Below the pieces are notes generated by a model that ran no database searches, was not told the origin of the DNA, and saw only the letters and a program-made list of their open reading frames with translations. Position numbers and translations under genes: made by a program. 64,000 nucleotides of DNA from Deltaproteobacteria bacterium HGW-Deltaproteobacteria-13 (GTDB lineage Bacteria; Desulfobacterota; Syntrophia; Syntrophales; Smithellaceae). The first letter of the stretch is position 1. Each line of letters begins with the position of its first letter. The stretch is from NCBI GenBank assembly GCA_002840555.1, contig PHBJ01000008.1, positions 87,386-151,385 on the forward strand, given 5' to 3'. Below, in pieces: positions 16,229 to 24,995 of this stretch.

Positions 16229-17530
16229 ATGAAGAAAATATTCTTATACGGGACAATTACGCTGATAACGGTGCTGCTATCAGCATCGGAAACCATAGCT
16301 CGGGAATACACACTTAATGAAATTTATCAGAAGGCTTTTAAAAGTTCCGAAAAAATTGAAATAGCGCGGGAAAATGTTTATATCGCGCAGATGGGTAAGA
16401 ACAAGGCCTGGTCGCTTTTAATTCCGCGGTTGACGGCTTACGGCACTTACAACCGGTTTACCGAAGACAAGTATGCTGTTTCCGGTATATTGCTTCAACC
16501 CGAAGAATCAGGAACATGGGGTGTCCGCGCTGATCAATCCTTTTCGCTCAGCGCGCGTGAACTGGATGCTTTGAAAATTGCCGGTCAGTCCATCACGAAA
16601 AGTCAATATGATCTGGATACCGCCAAATCGGATTTTATTCTGGCTGTCGCCGCCGCTTTTTATGATGTGCTCAAAGCGCAAAAAGCGCTGGAAATCGCTG
16701 CTGACAATATGGAAAGACTTACACAATACCGTCGTTTTGTGGAGAAAAGGGTAAAGGTTGGCGAATTGACTAAAACCGCTCTTTTGCGCGCGGAAGGAGA
16801 ATTATCCGGAGCCCGCGCTGATTATCTGAGGGCAACCAATGCCGTGCAGCTCACGAGAGCCGCGCTGATTCGAACGGCGGAGGTGGAACCTGATTTTCAA
16901 CTGAAGGATGAAAAAATATCTTTATCAGAAGTGTGTGACATTGATCGTTTGCGGCAGACGGCTCAGAAATTCCGGACCGATTTGAAAAGTTATGATGTTC
17001 AGACAAAAATGGCCGAGCAGCAGGTCCAGTACGCCCGCGGCGCTTTCTGGCCGAATCTGGGCGTGTTTGCCATATATAACGGCGTGGATCAGTATCCCGC
17101 AGGCTCCACCCTCAACAGGGAAAGTGTTCTTGCCGGCGCCTCGCTTACATTTCCTTTCTTTGAGGGCGGTTTGAGAATGGCTGAATTTAAAGAAGCCAAA
17201 GCCAAAGAACGTCAGGCTCGCCTTGCTTATGATGATTTAAAGAAAAGCGTTGACATTGAAATGCGCGCGGCCTGTCTTGATCTGGAAACTTTAAAAGGCT
17301 CTCTGAAATTTCTGGAAGATCAGCAGGTATTCGCCAAGGACAATTACAATGCCGTTCTGAAACAATTCGAAAACGGTCTGGCGACGAGCCTTGATGTGAT
17401 GGACGCCAACACCCTGCTTTTAACCTCGGATAGAAATGTGGCGGAAGCATTATATAACAATCAGCTTGCCTCTTTGATTGTGAAAAGATCGAGCGGCACG
17501 TTACTGCAGTTTGTTCATATCGGTAAATAA
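16229..17530 (+). CDS. TolC-family outer-membrane efflux protein
   Basis: 433 aa from the ATG at 16229 (MKKIFLYGTITLITVLLSAS), chosen over a longer frame because it gives a proper signal peptide and an AAGGATTTTAAGG ribosome region. Two repeats of the outer-membrane efflux domain are visible: EIYQKAFKSSEKIEIARENV with VAAAFYDVLKAQKALEIA, then RTDLKSYDVQTKMAEQQVQ with FFEGGLRMAEFKEAKAKE and long coiled-coil helices. It forms the outer-membrane channel for the pump encoded next. The MFP gene starts 38 bp later. Confidence 0.93.
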   Translation: MKKIFLYGTITLITVLLSASETIAREYTLNEIYQKAFKSSEKIEIARENVYIAQMGKNKAWSLLIPRLTAYGTYNRFTEDKYAVSGILLQPEESGTWGVRADQSFSLSARELDALKIAGQSITKSQYDLDTAKSDFILAVAAAFYDVLKAQKALEIAADNMERLTQYRRFVEKRVKVGELTKTALLRAEGELSGARADYLRATNAVQLTRAALIRTAEVEPDFQLKDEKISLSEVCDIDRLRQTAQKFRTDLKSYDVQTKMAEQQVQYARGAFWPNLGVFAIYNGVDQYPAGSTLNRESVLAGASLTFPFFEGGLRMAEFKEAKAKERQARLAYDDLKKSVDIEMRAACLDLETLKGSLKFLEDQQVFAKDNYNAVLKQFENGLATSLDVMDANTLLLTSDRNVAEALYNNQLASLIVKRSSGTLLQFVHIGK

Positions 17531-17568
17531 TCCGGAAGCCTTGCCGGCGCATGTTAGGAGGAAAGATC

Positions 17569-18666
17569 ATGTTTAAAAATATTCAAAAATCCAGGACGAT
17601 AAAATTATCGTTTTTTCTTTTGTTGATAGCGCTCATCGCGGTTCCTTTGGTTTCCTGCAAAAAGGAAAAAAAGGTGGAGAAGGAAACTCTGGTCAACGTG
17701 CGTATTTCGCCCGCATTAACAAAACAGATTCGGCCTTATATCGAAACGACAGGCACATTGAAAGCCGATGAAGAGGTAACCGTCAGTTCCGAGGTCGATG
17801 GAATCATTAAAAAGATTAAAGTGGAAGAAGGTTACGCAGTCAGTCAGGGGACTCTTTTAGCGGAAATCAATCAAATTGACTATGCGTTGGAAGAAAAAAG
17901 GGCGGATGCCGCTCTTAAACAGGCACAGGCCAGTCTGGCGAATGCGAAGTCCGAATATCAGAGAAAAGAATCGCTGTTTAAGGAAGAGCTGGTTACGAAA
18001 CAGCAGTTCGACGACATATCCACGAGGGTTACTCTGGCGGAAGCCGACCTGGCAAGGGCAAAGGCTTCTTTGGATACATCCAGAGAAAGGCTTTCCCGGA
18101 CGAAAATATATTCACCTCTGCACGGAATGGTAAAAGAAAAGAAAGTGTCTGTCGGTGATTACATTCGCAACGGATCGCCCCTCTTTCAATTAATCAAAAT
18201 TGATCGGCTGAAACTGACTTTTACAGTCAGCGAAAAAGAGATCGCCGGTTTGAAAATAGGGCAGGATGTTGTCTTTACGGTCGATTCGTTTCCCGATAAA
18301 AAATTCAAGGGAAAGCTGAATTTGATTTATCCGAATGTGGAAGAAAGGACAAGGACATTGCAGGCTGAAGCAATGATTCCCAATCCCGGTTATGTGTTGA
18401 AACCGGGATTGTTCGCACGTCTTTCCATTTATACGGCGGCAACTCGCGATGCTGTTGTGGCTCCGCTCACGGCGCTGATGTATGACAACTCAACGGTCAG
18501 CATTTATGTCGTGGACGGAAATGTGGCCCACCAGAGAATTGTAAAAACGGGCGGCAAATACGGAGAGAATGTGGAGATTATGGAAGGTCTTAAAGAGAAG
18601 GAACAGGTTGTCGTGGTTGGCCAGAACAATTTGTCGGAAGGAGTAAAGGTGAATGTGGCTCGCTGA
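17569..18666 (+). CDS. RND efflux membrane-fusion (periplasmic adaptor) lipoprotein
   Basis: 365 aa from the ATG at 17569, which has AGGAGG 7 nt upstream. The signal ends in a lipobox (VPLVSC, Cys ~27), so it is probably anchored in the inner membrane. It has a lipoyl/barrel-sandwich half (EVDGIIKKIKVEEGYAVSQG), a helical hairpin (ADAALKQAQASLANAKSEYQ and ADLARAKASLDTSRERL), the second lipoyl half (YSPLHGMVKEKKVSVGDYI) and a beta-barrel plus membrane-proximal domain (LTALMYDNSTVSIYVVDG). It links the RND pump to the TolC channel. The end overlaps the pump gene by 14 bp. Confidence 0.94.
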   Translation: MFKNIQKSRTIKLSFFLLLIALIAVPLVSCKKEKKVEKETLVNVRISPALTKQIRPYIETTGTLKADEEVTVSSEVDGIIKKIKVEEGYAVSQGTLLAEINQIDYALEEKRADAALKQAQASLANAKSEYQRKESLFKEELVTKQQFDDISTRVTLAEADLARAKASLDTSRERLSRTKIYSPLHGMVKEKKVSVGDYIRNGSPLFQLIKIDRLKLTFTVSEKEIAGLKIGQDVVFTVDSFPDKKFKGKLNLIYPNVEERTRTLQAEAMIPNPGYVLKPGLFARLSIYTAATRDAVVAPLTALMYDNSTVSIYVVDGNVAHQRIVKTGGKYGENVEIMEGLKEKEQVVVVGQNNLSEGVKVNVAR

Positions 18667-21600
18667 TACATCGGTAAAACGTCCTGTTTTCGCCACGATG
18701 GTCATTATGGCCCTGGTGGTGCTGGGTATCGTCAGTTACCCCAACATCGGCGTTGATCTTCTCCCCAAAATCGATTTCCCCATTGTTACCGTTACGACGA
18801 CGCTGAAAGGCGCCAGTCCCGATGTCATGGACGTGGACGTAACCGATAAAATTGAAGGCGCTGTCAACACCATCAACGGTGTCAAGAGTATTACGTCAAC
18901 AAGCTACGAAAGCATGTCGCGTACGACCATCGAATTTGTTCTGGAGAGAAATATCGATCAGGCCGTTCAGGATGTGCGCGAAAAAGTATCCGGGATTCGC
19001 AATAAACTGCCCGACGATATAGATGAGCCCAAGATTGCCAAGGTGGATCCCGACGCTTCGCCGATTTTGTTTCTGAATCTCTCCGGGAACCGGTCTGTCC
19101 GCGATTTATCTATGTATGCCGATGAAGTTTTGAAGGAACAGCTTCAACGCATTAACGGCGTCGGCGATGTCATTTTTTACGGTCTTCGTCTGCGGCAGGT
19201 GCGCCTTTGGCTGGATGCGGCCAAAATGCAGGCCTATCAGATAGCTCCATCCGATGTTATTCTGGCTCTCAAGCGGGAGAACATCGAACTGCCCGGTGGA
19301 CGTATAGAAACCCAAACCAAGGAATACACCGTCCGGATCAAGGGTGAGTTTGTCCATATTCCTGACTTCAATGATTTGATTATCAGTTACTATAAAGGCG
19401 CTCCGGTAAAGATAAAAGATATCGGACGGGCGGAAGACGGCATGGAGGAAAAGCGATCCCTGTCGCGTTTCAATCGTGTACCGGCGGTCGGTATGGCTAT
19501 CCAGAAGCAGTCCGGGACCAATACTGTGGAAGTAGCCAACCGGGTGAAAGCTGAAGTTGCAAAAATCAACAAAACCCTGCCTCCCGGAATGAAAATCAAT
19601 TTTGCCGTGGATTCGTCACTTTTTATTGTCCGTTCCATCAATGAAGTGCAGAATCATTTAATTCTTGGCAGTCTCTTTGCCATTCTGGCCGTTTTTATTT
19701 TTCTTAAAAATGTGCGCACGACTTTAATCAGCGCGGTGGCTCTGCCTGTTTCCGTCATTTCGACGTTTGCGTTGATTAACTTTTTCGGCTTTACGTTTAA
19801 CAACATGACGATGCTGGCGCTGTCGCTCTCGGTGGGGTTGCTCATCGATGACGCCATTATTGTCATTGAAAATATTTACCGGCATGTGGAAGAGGGCATG
19901 GCGCCCAGAGAAGCAGCAAAATTCGCCACGTCGGAAATCGGTTTGGCCGTTATGGCCACGACATTCGCCATCGTGGCCATATTTCTTCCCGTTGCTTTCA
20001 TGAAAGGGATTATCGGCCGGTTTTTCCTCCAGTTTGCTTTGACAATTATTTTCGCCATTCTGGTTTCGCTGCTTGTTTCCTTTACCTTGACGCCGATGAT
20101 GGCGTCGATTTTTCTTAAACCGCATCAAAAATCAATGCCCAACCCATTGGCCGCAGGCATGAGTGGCAGCGGCAAAAAACACATTTGGACGAGAATCGGC
20201 GATTATCTGGAGTATTATTATAGAAAACTGGAATCGTTTTACCGCGTGATTCTTGAATTTACCCTGGGCTACCGCAAAACGGTGCTTTTTGCCGCCCTGA
20301 TTATATTTATTTTGAGTCTGGGGCTTACCGCTTTTATCGGAAAGGAATTCACACCGTCCGAAGATCAGGGCGTTTTCCTGATTCGGATGGAAGCGCCAAT
20401 CGATTATTCCATTGATCAGATAGGACAATATTTCGGCAATACGGAGGCCATGGTTCAGGAAATACCGGGGGTCAAATCTGTCTTTTACGTTCAGGGATAC
20501 GGGGGTTATCCCAATAAAGTTGTGATGATGGTCAACCTGATTCCCAAAGCGGAACGTAAATACAACCAGGAAGATATTAAAAAGATAGCGCGAACGAAAT
20601 TGAGGCAAATTCCGGGGATAAAAGTATCCGCGGAAGATCTCTCCATTGTCGGAGGCGGAATAAGAAATGTGCCGATTCAATACAGCATTCGCGGACAGGA
20701 TCTGAATGCTTTGCAAAAATACGCGAAACAAGTAGCGTCTGAGTTTTCCAAATTGCCCGGAATTGTCGATGTGGATACATCGCTGGAAGTCGGTAAGCCG
20801 GAATTCAAGGTTTATATTGATCGCGATCGAGCCGCTGATTTGGGTGTGGATGTGGCGACTGTTGCCGAAGCCGTTAACCTGCTGGTTGGCGGAGAACTGG
20901 ATATCGCCCGGTATAAAGATGAGCAGAAAGGAAAGCGTTATGACATCCGGGTAAGGCTCAATCCCGAAGACCGGGAAAGCAGCAGCGCCATGCAGAGAAT
21001 TAATGTGCGCGCCCGCGACGGGAAACTTGTTGAATTGGCCAATGTGGTCAAGGTGGAGGAAGGCACCGGCCCCAGTGTGATCAATCGCGCTGACCGCCAA
21101 CGGGCCATTACCATATTTGCTTCTCTGGAAGGAAAACCCCTGGGTCAGGCCAAAGACGAACTGGATGCCATTGCCGGACGCATCCTGCCATCTGATTATG
21201 TGCCGAAATATTATGGAATGGCGGATACCATGAAAGAATCTTTTGGCTATCTGCTTTTTGCGATTCTTCTGGGAGTGATCATGGCTTACATGATTCTGGC
21301 GGCGCAATTTGAAAGTTTTGTTCATCCCATTACGGTTTTGCTTTCCCTGCCGCTGTCTTTTGTGGGCGCGTTCGGCGCTTTGTTTTTAACGGGAAAGACG
21401 CTGAATATTTTCAGCTTTATCGGCCTGATTCTGCTCATGGGCCTGGTGAAGAAGAATGCCATTTTGCTGGTGGATTATACCAATGTTTTGCGGGAACGGG
21501 GGCTGTCACGCAGGGAAGCCATTTTGCAGGCCGGGCCAGTGAGAATGCGCCCGATCCTCATGACGACCTTTGCCATGGTTTGCGGCATGCTGCCGATTGC

Positions 21601-21769
21601 GCTGGGTGTGGGCGAGGGCGCGGAGACGCGCGCTCCGATGGGCATTGCGGTTATCGGCGGATTGCTGACTTCTCTGGTTCTTACTCTGGTCGTCGTTCCG
21701 TCCGCCTATGATATCTTTGACGACTGGCAGGAATATTTCAAAAGGAGACGTGCAAAAAAAGCCGGCTGA
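18653..21769 (+). CDS. RND-superfamily efflux transporter (HAE1/AcrB type)
   Basis: 1038 aa, the usual size. Twelve membrane segments in two halves with large periplasmic loops. The proton-relay residues are intact: two aspartates in GLLIDDAIIVIENI (TM4) and the lysine in LLMGLVKKNAILLVDY (TM10). KGASPDVMDVDVTDKIE and GKEFTPSEDQGVF are typical family signatures. It exports hydrophobic compounds or drugs from inner membrane and periplasm through the TolC-like channel. The 14-bp overlap with the MFP gene shows coupling. Substrate not predictable from sequence. Confidence 0.96.
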   Translation: MWLADTSVKRPVFATMVIMALVVLGIVSYPNIGVDLLPKIDFPIVTVTTTLKGASPDVMDVDVTDKIEGAVNTINGVKSITSTSYESMSRTTIEFVLERNIDQAVQDVREKVSGIRNKLPDDIDEPKIAKVDPDASPILFLNLSGNRSVRDLSMYADEVLKEQLQRINGVGDVIFYGLRLRQVRLWLDAAKMQAYQIAPSDVILALKRENIELPGGRIETQTKEYTVRIKGEFVHIPDFNDLIISYYKGAPVKIKDIGRAEDGMEEKRSLSRFNRVPAVGMAIQKQSGTNTVEVANRVKAEVAKINKTLPPGMKINFAVDSSLFIVRSINEVQNHLILGSLFAILAVFIFLKNVRTTLISAVALPVSVISTFALINFFGFTFNNMTMLALSLSVGLLIDDAIIVIENIYRHVEEGMAPREAAKFATSEIGLAVMATTFAIVAIFLPVAFMKGIIGRFFLQFALTIIFAILVSLLVSFTLTPMMASIFLKPHQKSMPNPLAAGMSGSGKKHIWTRIGDYLEYYYRKLESFYRVILEFTLGYRKTVLFAALIIFILSLGLTAFIGKEFTPSEDQGVFLIRMEAPIDYSIDQIGQYFGNTEAMVQEIPGVKSVFYVQGYGGYPNKVVMMVNLIPKAERKYNQEDIKKIARTKLRQIPGIKVSAEDLSIVGGGIRNVPIQYSIRGQDLNALQKYAKQVASEFSKLPGIVDVDTSLEVGKPEFKVYIDRDRAADLGVDVATVAEAVNLLVGGELDIARYKDEQKGKRYDIRVRLNPEDRESSSAMQRINVRARDGKLVELANVVKVEEGTGPSVINRADRQRAITIFASLEGKPLGQAKDELDAIAGRILPSDYVPKYYGMADTMKESFGYLLFAILLGVIMAYMILAAQFESFVHPITVLLSLPLSFVGAFGALFLTGKTLNIFSFIGLILLMGLVKKNAILLVDYTNVLRERGLSRREAILQAGPVRMRPILMTTFAMVCGMLPIALGVGEGAETRAPMGIAVIGGLLTSLVLTLVVVPSAYDIFDDWQEYFKRRRAKKAG

Positions 21770-21823
21770 TTTTATCTTGCAGGAAACGTCTGAAAAATAT
21801 TTTCCAGAGGAGGGATCGTCATT

Positions 21824-22117
21824 ATGAAGATGTTTATGGTCGTATACGCAGAAGCTTCCGATGAAGATATTGTTGCCGCTGTGAAAGAGGCTGGATTTAA
21901 AGCCTATACCAAAATGTGCGGGTTGAAAGGCGAAGGTGAGGAATCCGAGCCGAAACTGGGAACGCATTACTGGCCGGGAGAAAATAATGCTCTGATTATC
22001 GCGGTGGGCAATGATAAAATTCAGCCGCTGTGCGATCTGGTAAGAAAATTAAAAGCTGAACATCCCCGCGCGGGATTAAGGGCGTTTACCTTTCCATTGG
22101 AAGAAGAATGCATATGA
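21824..22117 (+). CDS. PII-like small signalling protein linked to the RND pump
   Basis: 97 aa. It shows a ferredoxin-like alternating pattern (MKMFMVVYAEASDEDIVAAV, then GFKAYTKMCGLKGEG, GTHYWPGENNALIIAV, and GLRAFTFPLEE at the end), with the T-loop-like middle G-K/E-G-E..., as in small PII-like proteins found beside RND efflux genes. RBS AGAGGAGG is 9-10 nt before the ATG and the gene lies 54 bp after the pump stop, so it is the last gene of the operon. It may sense a nucleotide or ligand and adjust the pump; that role is inference from context. Confidence 0.72.
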   Translation: MKMFMVVYAEASDEDIVAAVKEAGFKAYTKMCGLKGEGEESEPKLGTHYWPGENNALIIAVGNDKIQPLCDLVRKLKAEHPRAGLRAFTFPLEEECI

Positions 22118-22134
22118 TACCTCATCGCTTCCCG

Positions 22135-22213
22135 CGACTAACTTTGTTGGCGTCGTCGTCGGCTTCCTCAACGTATTAGTAATACGCCTCGTCGCCTTCT
22201 CCTGGCCGCCTCG
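22135..22213. repeat. intergenic palindromic (REP-like) repeat
   Basis: After the PII-like gene there is a GC-rich non-coding stretch with GTCGTCGTCGG, a perfect 7-bp palindrome CGTATTAGTAATACG (22172-22186) and CGCCTCGTCGCC. This composition resembles extragenic palindromes common in this group of bacteria. Only one copy is in the window, so the call is tentative. Confidence 0.35.
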
Positions 22214-22268
22214 TTATCCTTTGGAATCGATAAGGTATAATAAGAAAAATCTATAAAAGTACAAATTT

Positions 22269-22394
22269 ATGGCCGGACAAAAAACAACCCGCAGACAAAA
22301 AGATATTTCCCGGCTTCTGCGCGAAAAAAAATATAACCCGCCTCAACGGTCGGGAAAGAATAATCCCTTTCCGGCAAAAAAACGCAGCAAATAA
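22269..22394 (+). CDS. possible small basic protein, 41 aa
   Basis: A 41-codon frame starting MAGQKTTRRQKDISRLL, rich in K, R, P and N and ending in KKRSK. The even use of codons and the basic, proline-containing tail look protein-like. There is no convincing ribosome site before the ATG (upstream is AT-rich). No family recognised; nucleic-acid binding is possible from charge only. Confidence 0.35.
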   Translation: MAGQKTTRRQKDISRLLREKKYNPPQRSGKNNPFPAKKRSK

Positions 22395-22505
22395 AAGGAA
22401 TACGATAATTCAGAATTATGAAGGCCTGACTGTTTAGCGAACGGATGTCCGCCAGGTTCTTTGATGCTGCAAAGAATCTAAAATCGCATGTTGCGCCATT
22501 TCAGA

Positions 22506-22670
22506 TCACTTTTTATTATTGAGCAGTTCGTCTATTTTTTTGCCGATACTGCCCTCTCTTTCTTCCATTTCCTTTATTTTGCTATTGAGGGTACTCATTT
22601 GGATATTTAATGTCAGCACCAGCACCAGCAGTAGAGCAACAACCGTACCAAGAACAAAATATTGATCCAT
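22506..22670 (-). CDS. small membrane protein with coiled-coil tail, 54 aa
   Basis: A 54-codon frame begins MDQYFVLGTVVALLLVLVLT (one membrane helix, residues ~5-23) and continues with a heptad-like charged helix (MSTLNSKIKEMEEREGSIGK, then KIDELLNNKK). A strong GGGAGGAG lies 6 nt before the ATG, and a promoter/leader element matching the one before the PilZ gene precedes it (22685-22770). It probably sits in the inner membrane with the coiled coil in the cytoplasm. No family recognised; the good start signals make it a likely real gene. Confidence 0.7.
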   Translation of the reverse strand: MDQYFVLGTVVALLLVLVLTLNIQMSTLNSKIKEMEEREGSIGKKIDELLNNKK

Positions 22671-22684
22671 CGAACGCTCCTCCC

Positions 22685-22770
22685 GTTAAGTTATAATTTT
22701 GCCATTTTCAGCCCTCACTTGTAATCATATAACATAAAACGTCAGGGTGGGGAAACAAGAATTACCGGAA
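22685..22770 (-). promoter_or_regulatory. promoter and conserved leader, copy 1 (before the small membrane protein)
   Basis: On the minus strand TTGTTT (22753-22758), 16-nt spacer, TATGTT (22731-22736), then GATTACAA and a leader ending in ATGGCAAAATTATAACTTAAC just before the GGGAGGAG ribosome site. The same order, spacing and leader words occur at 23190-23283. Confidence 0.5.
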
Positions 22771-22813
22771 GTCAGCAAGGAGAGACAAGCCGGCTTAAAC
22801 CGGATTGAAAATC

Positions 22814-23167
22814 TCAGACTTCTTTTTTCCACGAAATATACTCCGCCAGTTTCTGGGTCGCTTCGCGCGGGGAGCTGACGAATTGCACGCCCAACTCATA
22901 AGATTCATCCTCAACGACGATTTTAATCCATTTTACTTTTCCGATGGCGGTTATCTTTTGTTGCAGATATTTTAATTTGATATCCATCATGAGGAGGGTA
23001 TTGACGGGTAAATAAATATTGGCCTGAATTTTGACCCCGGAAGTAGAGATATCCTTGCCGCGTTTATGGATGACATTTCCTTGAGAAAAATTTCCCTCAT
23101 CGGCGACAACAGTGATGGTAACCTCGCTTTCCTCCTGCAATCGTGCTGTCCTTCTTCTTTCGTCCAT
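22814..23167 (-). CDS. PilZ-domain protein (c-di-GMP receptor type)
   Basis: 117 aa made almost entirely of one PilZ domain. Both c-di-GMP-binding signatures are present: RxxxR in ERRRTARL (residues ~5-9) and D-x-S-x-x-G in KDISTSGVKI (~39-44). Strand pattern LPVNTLLMMDIKL, QQKITAIGKVKW and YELGVQFV completes the barrel. RBS GGAGGCAGG is upstream. A paralogue at 59765-60142, beyond the Tad locus, shares LQQKITAIGKVKW exactly. It probably couples c-di-GMP to a surface function; partner unknown. Confidence 0.9.
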   Translation of the reverse strand: MDERRRTARLQEESEVTITVVADEGNFSQGNVIHKRGKDISTSGVKIQANIYLPVNTLLMMDIKLKYLQQKITAIGKVKWIKIVVEDESYELGVQFVSSPREATQKLAEYISWKKEV

Positions 23168-23189
23168 TGACCTGCCTCCGCTTCTTATG

Positions 23190-23283
23190 CCAAATGTTAA
23201 GTTAGAGTTCAGCCATCTTTCAACCCATACTGGTTGTAATCTAGCATAAAACGATAGAATAGAAAAACAAGACTTAACCGGAA
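23190..23283 (-). promoter_or_regulatory. promoter and conserved leader, copy 2 (before the PilZ gene)
   Basis: On the minus strand TTGTTT (23265-23270), 16-nt spacer, TATGCT (23243-23248), then GATTACAA and a leader with GGGTTGAAAGATGGCTGAAC continuing into TCTAACTTAACATTTGG. About 20 nt separate it from the PilZ start. It aligns along ~90 nt with copy 1. Confidence 0.55.
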
Positions 23284-23304
23284 GAAATATTTACAACAGA
23301 TTCA

Positions 23305-23351
23305 TCAAATTCCGGCGCTGCCGCTCAGCTGTCCGCAGGCGGCGAGGACAC
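23305..23351 (-). pseudogene. orphan 3' end of an rlmN gene
   Basis: Read on the minus strand the stretch encodes VLAACGQLSGSAGI followed by TGA, matching the end of the intact rlmN product at 27358 (ILAACGQLSGSFGI). 28 bases are identical (23321-23348 and 27374-27401); flanking bases differ but keep the reading frame and stop. The rest of the gene is missing; upstream of it lies the porin terminator. Confidence 0.75.
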
Positions 23352-23390
23352 AAAAATCCCGGAAGGTTTTTGTTGCCTTCCGGGATTTTT
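23352..23390 (-). terminator. rho-independent terminator of the porin gene
   Basis: A 15-bp perfect stem (AAAAATCCCGGAAGG and its complement) with a 9-nt loop, with T runs on both strands, so it can act in both directions. It lies 31 bp after the porin stop. Confidence 0.85.
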
Positions 23391-23421
23391 GAGCAATTGT
23401 TGAACAGCTAAACTTGCTCTT

Positions 23422-24957
23422 TTAGAAAGAAAGAGTAAGTTTGTTGATAATCATGTAGTCGTCTACGATTTTATAGTTTGCACGCGGATAATCGTAACCT
23501 TTGTAGTAATCACCGGTGAAGAGATAACCGGCGCCCAGCATATAGGACAGGTTATTGGTGATTTTGTAAGTGCCTGTAAGATCAACTTCCAAACCATAGC
23601 TGCCGTTGCCGTATTGCGTCGTTGAATAGTAGGGGCCGCCGATAACTGAGTTGGCCAGCGAATGAAGTTTGGGATCCGGCTTCTTGTCGGCAGTTGCATA
23701 AGAAACTGAAAGCATGGCATCCAACTGGGGAGTGGGTTTCACACCGACTCTGCCCTGAAAAAACCAGGCATTGGACATTTCGCCGCCAACCTGTGAGTCA
23801 CTGTGACCGCTGATTCCGCCTACCCAGTCGTTAATCACCTCATTGTTAAACATAATCAGGCAGGGATTCCAATCCAAACCGGCAGTATTAACAGCAGCCA
23901 TACTATTACTGCCTTCCAGTTTATCATTGGTGCTGGGATCGTCACCGGAAAGGTAAGCAAAAGAGCCGCCCACATAAACAGGACCGAAAGTCGCGGTGGC
24001 ATCAAGGAAAACGCTGATGGCGCCTATGCTGACATTTGCAGAATTATACAATCCATAAGGATTGCTGACACCGTCTCCATCTTCCCATTTCATCGCGTCG
24101 CCAAATGTGTACTCAAATTCTCCCTGAAGAACGACCGGTCCAATCTTCGCTTTAAAATAAGGTATTATCTTGTAAGCGTTGGTCAGATATGTAAATGACA
24201 TTTGATCAAGATAGACGCCCGGGGCTACCCCTATATGAGGCAAAGCGGCGAAGGTGGCGCTGCCGTTGAAGGGCTTATTGGTCGCATCACGTTCCCAGAG
24301 AAAAAGACCGCCGACTTCGCCCTTGGCCTGAGAGGTACTGAAGTTGTAAATGACGCCCAGGCGGTAAGAGTCGTGATCACTATCGGTTGTCGCTGCATAA
24401 GGATTAACGGCGCTTTTGCTCATGTCCTTTTCTTTGGCGTATTGAGCCATAGCAGTGATTGGCCCTGCCATTATTCCATAAGTAATTATGCCGGCCGTAG
24501 GTCCTGTGGTTCTATTGTCGAAAACTGTTCCCCATTCGTAATCCGGCTGATAGCCCACACGAAACAAACCGATGGGTGAGGTATAATCAATATAGGCCAG
24601 ATCGAAGGCGATATTTTCACTTTCAGCCCGGGTTCCTGCTGATGTAGGATATTCGTAGGTTGCGCCGGGAGTTGACCTCTGCCCTCCCCAGATTCTTTCC
24701 ATAGCGTCGAAGCGTGTGACCAGCTTCAGTGAGGGGGACAGGATAAAGTCAGTTCCGATGCGCAGTCTCTGGAAAAAGAAAGCTGTGCTGGGGTTGGTGC
24801 GATCGTAATCCCATCTCGCGTCATTTAAGGTGGTTTTATTTAAATACAGGCCGGCGGCATAATATTCTCCGCTAACCTTGACATCAACCGCGAAGGCTGA
24901 CACACTAAAGGCCAGGACAAGCCCCAGCGTCAGCAAAACGAACCAAAATCTCTTCAT
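23422..24957 (-). CDS. porin-like outer-membrane beta-barrel protein
   Basis: 511 aa with a clear signal peptide (FVLLTLGLVLAFSVSAFA, cleavage ~23). The mature part alternates aromatic/polar strands throughout (VKVSGEYYAAGLYLNKT, FFFQRLRIGTDFILSPS, SIGLFRVGYQPDYEWG type segments) and ends in an aromatic strand, YMIINKLTLSF, with a terminal Phe as needed for BAM insertion. This fits a 16- to 18-strand porin; the substrate is not predictable. RBS AGGAGG before the ATG. It lies 38 bp after the 5'-nucleotidase-like gene in the same direction, within the segment bounded by rlmN-tail repeats. Confidence 0.82.
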   Translation of the reverse strand: MKRFWFVLLTLGLVLAFSVSAFAVDVKVSGEYYAAGLYLNKTTLNDARWDYDRTNPSTAFFFQRLRIGTDFILSPSLKLVTRFDAMERIWGGQRSTPGATYEYPTSAGTRAESENIAFDLAYIDYTSPIGLFRVGYQPDYEWGTVFDNRTTGPTAGIITYGIMAGPITAMAQYAKEKDMSKSAVNPYAATTDSDHDSYRLGVIYNFSTSQAKGEVGGLFLWERDATNKPFNGSATFAALPHIGVAPGVYLDQMSFTYLTNAYKIIPYFKAKIGPVVLQGEFEYTFGDAMKWEDGDGVSNPYGLYNSANVSIGAISVFLDATATFGPVYVGGSFAYLSGDDPSTNDKLEGSNSMAAVNTAGLDWNPCLIMFNNEVINDWVGGISGHSDSQVGGEMSNAWFFQGRVGVKPTPQLDAMLSVSYATADKKPDPKLHSLANSVIGGPYYSTTQYGNGSYGLEVDLTGTYKITNNLSYMLGAGYLFTGDYYKGYDYPRANYKIVDDYMIINKLTLSF

Positions 24958-24995
24958 TATATTTCCTCCTTAATTAAAAATTAAGTATAAATCTG

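Noticed and set aside
20132..21325. 397-aa open frame antisense to the RND pump gene
   Set aside because: Long but fully within a conserved pump gene; low-complexity His/Asn/Gln-rich translation typical of a shadow frame.
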